From: Littorina saxatilis
Lineage: Eukaryota; Mollusca; Gastropoda; Littorinimorpha; Littorinidae
Length of the DNA: 64,000 bases
Direction of reading: 5' to 3'
Assembly (NCBI RefSeq): GCF_037325665.1
Contig: NC_090255.1
Span: 25,748,523-25,812,522 of the forward strand
Position 1 is the stretch's first letter, and each line of letters opens with the position of its first letter. Of the stretch, positions 52,642 through 63,000 are shown in pieces. The position numbers and the translations under genes are program-made. Below the pieces are notes generated by a model that was not told where the DNA came from, searched no databases, and was given only the letters and a program-made list of their open reading frames with translations.

Positions 52642-55600
52642 CTGTCACACACAGAGATAAGTAAGAAATAAGCAATAGGTTTCCTTGTATACAGTTTGAC
52701 ATCAGTGTCTGAAACAACTTTTTGCACTTCATGAACAGTATCCATACCATCCACTTATCCACTGGGGTTAGTAACTTGGACAGTATACAAATGATATAGC
52801 CGAGCTTTTGTCTACATTACCAAAGAAAAAGTTTTTTTAAAAACCAAATGTAACAGCACAAGCGCTTTTGTTTCATAAATTCAACATAACTTTTGATCAA
52901 AAACCATGACGTCAACTAGTGGATTGGTAGCACTTTGCAAGCAAAACAAAGCAAAAGGTGATCATATGCAGGTCAAAGTTCCATGAGGGATTTAAAAAGA
53001 ACGACAACTACACACACAAAAAAAGACGAAAAAAAGACAGATATTTTCAGGCTCCAGTACTTTTGCTTTGTTTGAAATGATTGCTTTGCTAAATTTAGAC
53101 AACCGGGTGTGCCAGCAGGCTGTGAGAATAGTCCTGGGGCGCCAGTGTTTTGGCCAAACATACCGCCGCCTCCGACACTGCTCGTAGGGGCAGCACCACC
53201 AGCAGCGGCGGGTTCCCCCCCCCCCTAAAAAACAACAACAAGAGAAGCTGAACACATACAAAAGTTGACATTCTTACCAAATGTGGAAGGCCTGACCAAT
53301 GCCTGTCCAGACCTGAAACACAATGTACAATCGTGCCATTAATATTAATCTTGTGTAGATTGTGGAAACCACTCACAATTCAAGCACACCAACCAATAAA
53401 CCATGAATCACAGATACGTTCAATTCCAGGGTTAGAAATAATACTGCAGTAGGTGTTGTGCTAAAAAACAAGAATTGTAGGTTATTGGAAAAAATCCAAA
53501 AACAAAGAAACTGCCAACGTTCCAAAATTCATTCGCTCGGCTTCCTGACGAGTGGGCGAAAACTGATTCTATCAAGATAAGTTTTGTGTGAATATTTGTT
53601 TGTCTGTTCACTTTAAGGGCAGGTGGGCCAGTGCAAAATTGACCAAATCGTTCAAAACACTGTTTTGTGTATTTCAGCAGATTATGTTTCCATAACATAC
53701 CTATCATCCATGTGTGTCGGTGTTTTTGTCAAAAGTGTCCTATTTATCTGTCAATAAAGACAAAATGTGAACATGTGTGGCATTGATTGTCTTCTGTAGT
53801 CGATATTCCCCCGCCAAAAAATGTCTCATTTCAAAGGCTAGTTACGGCTTTGTCCTCAGCAAAACAGTGCATTCACGACATACGAAACTGCGCAGCAGCT
53901 CTTGACCTATAACATGACATCAGTGTTTTGATGAATGTTCCATTCACTCAGCCACTTGTCCGTTGCAAAGGCAGCAATCGTAATCGAACGGAAATGTCCT
54001 TATTTGGAAGGTACTCGACATCCATTGGTTCGTTTCATAAACCGAAATCGGGAACCAGTTTACTTTGTGAGTGCGCATGCTCAGCTTACGAATTTTGCAT
54101 ACGGAAACTACCGAAGAGACTCTCGGCCATGACGGGAACACCCGAAGTTCACTCGGTTTTACAACATCCTGGTTACACATCAAACGATCGGTGACAACCG
54201 AAAGCGAATTTTTCCTTGAGAAACAACCTTTGATACGATAACAATGGCTCGAAATAAGAAAGAGGACAATGTCTTTATTAGTTCGGTTAGCAACAACAAG
54301 TAGTTCCGCTGGTACTAGGCCAAAGTTTGGATTCTGTCGGTGTTTCCGATACAGAGGAAAGCTTTGATCTCCACGCAGATCCACAGGTCGCCATTTCCGA
54401 ACACGCCATGCAGCACACTTTTTACGTCTCGGCACTGGCTTGCTTTGCGCTGAATTTGAGTCAGTTTCTGTGCAGTATCTCCTCGACAAGCAAGTTGAGC
54501 ATTTGCTACGCAAAAAAAGCAAAAACAGGAGAAAGTATCCAACATCAGTCAGATTATCGGTAATGTTTGCTGGGCCTGCCATTTCCCGAACGAAACTGGA
54601 TCAGCAACTGTTTGTATCAATCTGCACTTTCGTAAATTCCGTCACTGTCTTGACGAACTGTGTCATTTTCTTCACCGCGATACACAGTTCATTGCGAAGA
54701 GCTTCCTCAGTAAATCGTTCAGATTCCACGTACGATTTGTTGTCAAAAAACATCTCAAACGAAAGTTTCAAACTCATCATCCTCCATCTTGCTTGTCGAA
54801 GCACCAAAGTACTGTATCGATGTAAAAACAAAAGCAGAAAACTTCGAGGAAACCAACAAATCGACGAGATAACGGAAGGAAATAAGTCTCGTTCTGGCTC
54901 AAGTAAGTTACCGTTAAAAATACCGTTATTCTCGCATGCAAATACAAACGAGAATCGGGTCATTGATACACGTTTAGCGCTGGGGCAGTATCCCCATGCT
55001 GGTTGACAGAGGGAAAGAAGGGATGGACGCATAAATTCTCTGCTGGCGTGCTAAAGGCTAAGTAGTTTGCAATTCAAATAAACTAAGCTGTTCATTCATA
55101 ACACAGTTTTGTCCTTGTGTGTCTGTTTCAATAGTGTTTCTGTGGTGTTCAATCTTCAATGTCGTTTTTCTCAGTTCAGCCATTTTGCCTACGGTTACGT
55201 CTTGGGTTACGCGATTTCTCTGGCTGTAATTTAGCTAGAGCAATATTTTCTTTTGTAGTTTGTGCAGAATATAACATTCTAGGGGATTACGAAGGGATTT
55301 TGCTGAAATTTTATTATAGTCATATCCAGATTATTTCAAAAAATAATTTCGCAAGCGTTACCCTAAAGTTTGACAGTTGTAACAAAGAAGTGTTCCTAAC
55401 TCCAAATATAAATATAATAAACAAGATCTGCTTCGTAATCCCCTAGAGCATACCCAGAAGGATAAAATAAAACAATAATTAGAAGTGTGACAATCACATC
55501 TGATGAAAATCCGTGTATCTCCTGTACTCCACTTTTGTCTGTATTTTGACTGTTTTTGTCGCGTAAAACAAAAACCAGCAACCGAAAATACAAAAAGTGA

Positions 55601-58600
55601 CTATTCTTTGTCATCATTTGTTCATTTCTTTCATAAAATAACATTCAGACACAATAAAACATTCAAAATTGAAAAAAAGGTAGTGCACTGGCCCACCTCC
55701 CCTTAAGACCGTTTGGTGGAAATATCTGTGAATGTATTGTTTTGTCAATAACAAACGTTCCAACAACCTACCTTGGTTTTTTGGTTCTGTAGGTTATTGG
55801 AACGTTTAATTACTGAAAAAAGAAAACTTTACATTTACAGGCTTCATGATTAAATTTCCTGTGAAATTATCGTACCTAACATATCTGTTTTTGGATAACC
55901 TACAAAAGACCTTGCTTAGCTCTTATTTTTTTATCGTTTTTGTTTATTTTCTTCCTTTCATTCTCTATTGTTCACGTACGTGCCCCTACGCTTTCTTTGC
56001 TACTTAGGTAAACATGTGTGTACCACAGTTTCAATGCTGAAGTAATTTCTTTCTTTGTGGATAATGTTTTTTTAATTTTATTTTGCTTCCTGCCATCTTA
56101 AAAGAAGTAACATCCACTATAAGTGATCATCTGTAGTTATTATTTGTCCGTTATGTGTTTTGTTCGTCAACTATAAAGACTGATAAGTCTAAGTTCTGAC
56201 GAAAGTTTCACTTTGTTCATAGCTAACTTGCAAATGTCTAACAAAGTTAACTTGCTTGTTTTTTGATTCTTGAACGTATCTGTTTCCAATTTCATGCAAT
56301 AAAGCCTGGAATGCCCAATGAATATGATGCTACCTACTTCACTTGTGCAGTCATATTACATGTCCATTTGAAAGTGCAATATATAATTATATCATACACA
56401 TCTGTTTCTTTTTCTACCCCCTTCCTACTGCAGGGTTTGAGGCTTGTGCAGTTTCTGAAAACTCACTGCGGTTACTATGCTACAATTTTTTTTAAGTTTA
56501 AAATTGACGGAGTGACTTCCCATGTCATGGGGACTACATAGGAGATTGCATCATTCTGCTCGGATTTGATAGAATTATACTGTGATACCTCTGCTTATAG
56601 AACTGATAAATCTGATAGATGTGGGTCTTATAAGATAGAGAGTGTTAAACTGGAGGTAAGTTTTGTACAGTGGAACCCCCCTTTTAACCCTTTCGCTGCC
56701 AATCAAAACTTGCGTATGTGCATTCCTGACTGCCAGGGAATATTGGAGTTCGGGGTGTAATAATTCACACAAAATTCTAGCTCCAAACTGGCAGTAGGTA
56801 AAACCTATGTTATTTTTAAGGGAAATTGAACCAAGAATCTGTTTTTAGTGTCTAATCATGGAAATAATAATTAGTTTGGCTTATAATGATGTTTAAATAT
56901 GAACTTTTGAAAAATCAGTCCGGTGCATCTTCCGGTGCCTGTGGATCAAACACAGGTCGCTGTTTTGCTTGCTCCAAGAAAGGATTATAATCACTATCCT
57001 CTACCTGTTTCCAACGAATCGTCCGAAAGAAGATCTCCCCCTTCCCCTGTCAGTATCCATAATCATTTGCACCGCCTGTAGCGTCAGTCCGGCTTTGTTT
57101 TTCCCTACTAGGGCCCAGTCGACTGTCACGCGTTAGCCATTTTGACGAGTCGAGATTTCTCTCCCCTACCCTGTCGCCAAGGCCGAAAATAGCCTTCAGA
57201 CGCAAAACCGCGTCACCATTTATGTTTATTCATGAGAATGAGGTATCCTACCAAGCCATTGGCTGCTATTTGTGTGTCAGCATTGACATAGCATTTCTGG
57301 AAAATCCCGGAACGGAGAAGATGGGTAAACCCGTCTTAAGGCGCTGCGGCTGCACAAGCGCATGACGGGTATACCCGTCCTAAGGCAGGCAAGTGGTTAA
57401 AGGCACAGTGCAGCTCACAGCCTTCGTTTTGCGTTTTTGTTGCAGCTGAATGCATTTACAGTTCAAAAATCCTCCTATGGTAGTAAAACAAACCCAAAAC
57501 TACCCAACGACGACATCTGTGAAGCTCGACAGTTTCTTGTTCACGCGAGTGCATAAATTAACCTAGTTATTACGTGGTGTTTGGTCGGAGTTCGATTCAA
57601 CTGAGTGATTCCGGCCTCCATTTTGTTTTACACAAACTCATGATGACGTCTGACATAGTTTGCTAGTGACGTGTCTTTTTGTGCATGATGTGGTGATCTA
57701 CCTGATCTAAATTTAGATCCAAAAATAGGCCAAGACCAGCCGGGTCCGAGTACAAAATTAATTCGTAAAAAAATCGCAGTTCTTGACTCTTTGGGTGCAA
57801 GTCAATGAAACTTGGTAGTTCTTCTGACGGATAGCTGCCTGAGGCATGACTAAAAGCCCCAGTGGCTCCGTGCACCTGGGTTTGACAAGTTCAGTACCTT
57901 TAAGACCCCCCAGTTTAAGACTTCCTCCATTTTGAGACCTTGCTTTTTCAGATGTTTTGTTCATAAGCTCTGTAAATTTACCTTCATTTTAAGGCTCCCT
58001 CCTTTTTACGGCCCAATTTCTCAGATTTTGTAAGGTCTCAAAGGGGGTTTCCCCTGTACCACTATTTATTTATTTTATTTTATTTACGAGGATTTATATC
58101 GCGCACGTATCTCACCACACAAGCAGACCTGTTTACCCCCATAAGTGTTTTGGAGTAATGCTCAGCCCCAAAAATAGTAATCCTGGCACAAAAATAGTAA
58201 TCATCCAGCATTCGTCGCCAATTACAACGCACATGACAACTGTGTCTGCGAAACGCAATCATGCACATATATCCATCATTCACACATCAGTCAGTTTTTG
58301 TAGTCATCATAATTTCAAAGAAGATCACATCAAAACCACATGCATCACTGATTCTTTTTCTTTTGCTCGTAGTAGGCCTTTTTCAGTGTGTCAAGCGCTT
58401 CTCTACTGTACTTGCGCTTGCCGAATGAGTGAGGGCGAGACTTCACCACTAGAATAAGGCTCTCCAGCGTCTCATCAGACAGACATGATCTCTGGTCAGT
58501 CCTGTGCTTTTTCACCCCATTTTGCCATTAAAAAAAAACAATGCCAAACATGTTTAATAGATAAAAAAAAAAAAAAAAAATATATTTTTATTTTTTTTTT

Positions 58601-58969
58601 ACATTTTTTTTATTTATGAAAATTGTAGTCTTGACACGGATAGCGGAATGGCGTATTTTTTTCAGAAAATCGTAATAAATTACGCCAAAATCGTAAGGGT
58701 AAACAGGTCTGCACAAGGCGACTCAAGGCGCATGTTACCTATTAATGCCGTGTGAGATGGAATTTTTTACACAATATATCACGCATTCACATCGACCAGT
58801 AGATCGACTGCCTTTAGGCGCTGCATCCACCTTTCACGGCCTATTATTCCAGGTCACACGGGTATTTTGGTGGACATTTTTATCTACGCCTATACAATTT
58901 TGCCAGGAAAGACCCTTTTGTCAATCGTGGGATCTTTAACATGGATACCCCAATGTAGTGTACACGAAG

Positions 58970-59000
<31 letters not shown>

Positions 59001-59972
59001 TAGCACTTGAACCCACCACCTAGGTTAGGAAAGGGGGGAGAAAATTGCTAACGCCCTGACCCAGGGTCGAACTCGCAACCTCTCGCTTCCGAGTGCAAGT
59101 GCGTTACCACTCGGCCACCCACTATGATAAAAACATCTGAAAAAATGAGGTCTTACACCAGAGGGCGTTGTATAATAGAGGGTCATAATTGAGAGGTACA
59201 ACTGTAGCCATGCTGTGTAAGAAGCCCTGAACTTACGCTTTTGCTGCTTTCTGTCGCCTTCCTTCTTCCAGCAATTCCATCTATGATAAACATGAAAAAA
59301 GACGTTTTATTACAAAAAAAACAGAGAACTATACAAATAACAGCAATGTCATTTTGCGCCAACAGGCTGCCCCCCCCCCCCCCCCCCCAAATAAAGCCAT
59401 TTCTAATCACCCGAAATCTTAGAATTGACGAAGAAAAAAATGTATGGTGGGGGAAAGCCGACACTCTCAAGAACGTCTAAACTGTAAGAAAGTTGAATTT
59501 TTCCTTTGGCAAATTTGCTGAAAGAAATGAATCCTAGAAACAACCCTAAATATGAAAATAAAAATAAGACAATTATATTTACTTTCACGGCACTCTTTAT
59601 AGGAAAGTAATCCTAGAAACCCTAAAAAATATGACAAAAAAGTAAGACAATCATATATACTTCATGACACTCTTTATAGGAAAGTAACACTCCTGCAGGT
59701 CACAACGTTTCTGGCTGTTTGGCATTTCAATTCAACAGGTGTTACAGGTGATTTTCTGAACTGCAATCGCTTCTCAAGTGATTCAGGCAGGACAGCAGTG
59801 TTATCAGACATACCAGTTTTTGACGCAGCGCTGGTGTCATGTTCTTGATCTGTTCCTGCTTCCTCCCATACTCTTGCATTAGCTGCATCACTTTCTGTTT
59901 CTGTAAAACAGAGCAATAAATAAATGAATGAATAAATAAAAAGACAGAACAAATTCGAAAACACTGAAGAAG

Positions 59973-60050
<78 letters not shown>

Positions 60051-63000
60051 GTCCTGATACATCAGAAATGAAAATGCATAATTCATTATGACATTAAATC
60101 CAAAAAACAAAGAGACTGCCAACGTTCCAAAATTCAGAATCAAAAAACAAGAAAGGTAGGTTGTTAGAACTCATAATTCATTTGTGCTGGGGGAGAAACG
60201 AAAACTGATTTGTCTTTGCAGTGGCGTAGTAAAAATACATCAGGCCTCAAAATAACATTCACTTTATATTCATTGATACATGGTATTGGTAATTTAAGGC
60301 TCCGCCAGTTGGTCCAGGACAGCTTATTCGTCCGGGAAAGCCCGACTTATATCGCTGCAATTCCTTATATCTAAGGGACGCCCCCTATCCGCCGCCTGGG
60401 GACCCGCCGGGTTGGGGATGGTCGCCCCGCCACCTAATTGGAGATAGCCTGACCCCGGAGGAAAGTATTTATTGATACAAAAATATCTTGCTGACTCCTC
60501 TCTTCATTATTTATCAAAGTTTATGTTAAAAAACATGATTAAAAAAATAATCTGCAAACTTTCTGTTTAAAACTGATTACCTCCCCTGGACGGCTATGCA
60601 CTTCATGTGCAGATTCAGGAAGAAATCTCAAACAAATTTCTTCAAGCACTTTAGAAAGCTCGTCGACTTGCCATTTACTATCAAAGTATCACAGAGGAGT
60701 TTGTTTCTTTGCGCACAATAAAAAAGACAGAAGTTATACCTTGATCAGCACGTGAATGGCTTACCAAAAACGAATCAATCAAAACATAAACAAAACTGCA
60801 GTGAGAACCTTAGATATACACTAGTTGTAACACAAGACTGTCAGCCACAGGGATAGAGAGAAATAGCTCAGTCAGTAGCGGCGCTGGCTTCAAAACCAGT
60901 TGTAGCTATAGACATGGATTCTATCCCCACGATGGGCACTTTGGCGGGGTGGTAAGGGTCAGCCTCTTAACCGGAAGGTCGAGGGTTCGAATCGCGGCTG
61001 TGGTGGGTTAAGTGTGGAGATTTTTCTGATCTCCCAGGTCAACTTATGTGCAGACCTGCTAGTGGCTTATCCCCCTTCATGTGTACACGCAAGCACAAAA
61101 CCAAGTGCGCACGAAAAAGATCCTGTAATCCATGTCCGAGTTCGGTGGGTTACAGAAACACAAAAATACCCAGCATGCTTCCTCCGAAAGCGGCGTATGG
61201 CTGCCTTAATGGCGGGGTAAAAACGGTCATACACGTAAAATTCCACTCGTGTAAAAACACGAATGTATGTGGGAGTTTCAGCCCACGAACGCAGAAGAAG
61301 AAGAAGATCCCCACGTTTGGCATGGGGTTTATTTCCCAGAGTCAACTTTGTGCAGACTCTCCTTGGTGTCCAAACACCCCCTGCACCGTGTTTAGCAGCT
61401 CGCTTTCCCCAGTTAAAAAGCAGCCCGAATTTCCATGAGGGTAACCTCACAGGACTATATAAAATCTAGTCTTAACTCTTATGTTATCTTATCATTTTGC
61501 GTTGACAAAACACCCAAATCTACTTTAAAACTGTTGAACACTTTATCCTCATTCCGCAAAGATGCCTTTCCCATTTCACGGTCAGGGTGCTGCCTAAAAC
61601 TGTCCAAAATTGCCAAATATTATAGCTAAAAAATGTGTAACAATGAAACAAATCCTACCAACAACTTTGACGCATTCCTTCTGGTGTAAGTGATTATGTT
61701 CATCACAACAGATGAGTTCAGGCTTTTACACAGGACAAGTGTGCCGTTCAACTTGAGCACATACCAAAACTCCGGCAACAGCCTGTCTGCTTTGTGTTCT
61801 GTGGACATTTTTTGTTGTTGAATTAATTTTGTACGTGACACCTATGTCAATCTGCCACGTCAATTCAGCAAAACTAGCTACGCTGTTAAATTCTGACCTA
61901 TGTCCAAATGAAAGAATGCTTGGACAGACCAATGACAACAGCACACCTTCTACAAGAATGCCCGCTGCAGGAGAAAAAAAAGCACAGCTTGGCCGGATTA
62001 GACCCCCCTGCAGGAGCAGCTGTTTAGCGACCTGTTGGCCCTAAAGAAGACGGCGGAATTCTGTGCGTGCTACAGGAGTGGATGTCTAGAAGGATTCTTC
62101 TTGTCGTTCGCTGTTAGATCGTCAGTCCGGACTGCAGGGCGAAAGGTGCTGTTCTCTCCAAGTCCTCTCTGGGGCCGTATAGCTTCTTTTGTAGCGCTGT
62201 CACCTCTGGCCAGGTGGTGTCCCTCAGAGCACTGTGGTATGGACAAGCCTGCAGGATGTGCTCTGCTGTCTGATTCTTGCCACACAGACATAAGGGGGAG
62301 GGAACCAGCTTCAGCTTTGTGGCCATATGATGGTTTAGTCTGTTATGTCCAGTGCGGAGTCTGAGTAGGACGACTTGTTCTTCACGTTGGAGCAGGTGGT
62401 AGTCATCTTTGTCCGCTCTGGTTTTCCTCTTGTTTTTTATGATTGTCTTTTTTTCCTTATACTGCAGCTGGGACGTGAACTGTTCACCTTCCTTGGCAAG
62501 TTTGTTTGCAGCCTCGTTTCCTACTATTTCACAATGAGCTGGCACCCACTGAAGCACGACCCTTCAGTTCTGAGCAACCTGTTGGAGGGCGTTGTTGAGC
62601 TCAGTTTCTTTGTTGGCAGACAGAGCTTGGAGTGCTGACATTGCGTCTGTCAGAAAGACGACCTGAGGACATTCATGGTCTGATCCGTCAATTATTGTGG
62701 CTGCTGTCTTCAAGGCCTGTACTTCTGCACTATAATTGGTGCAGTGCAAACCTGTGGGAATGCTTCTAGGAGTGAATGAGGAGAAGAAGAAGAAGCTTGG
62801 ACAGATAGATCTGTGGCACTGAATAAAATCACGTATGCGGGGTAGGACGGTACCTTTAAAGGTACTGAACTTGTCAAATCCAGGTGCACGGAGCCCCTGG
62901 GGCTTTTAGTCATACCTCAGGCAGCTATCCGTCAGAAGAACTACCAAGTTTCATTGACTTGCACCCAAAGAGTCAAGAACTGCGATTTTTTTTACGAATT

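Larger units (their letters stand above)
56665..58060. mobile_element. Element P, split at one TTAA by two TTAA-specific elements
   Basis: Left piece TACAGTGGAACCCCCCTT; right piece TTAAGACCCCCCAGTTTAAG, ACTTCCTCC, ending GTCTCAAAGGGGGTTTCCCC TGTACC. Left and right ends form an inverted pair (ACAGTGGAACCCCC / GGGGGTTTCCCCTGT). Removing both inserts restores TTTTAAGACCCCCC. Confidence 0.6.

Noticed and set aside
53101-53219. Additional NUP42 exon
   Set aside because: It lacks splice sites, and the neighbouring exons already join in phase without it.
53944-55032. Host gene in the F element interior
   Set aside because: Overlapping frames on both strands, no recognised domain, no consistent splice model; kept only as unknown cargo of a TIR element.
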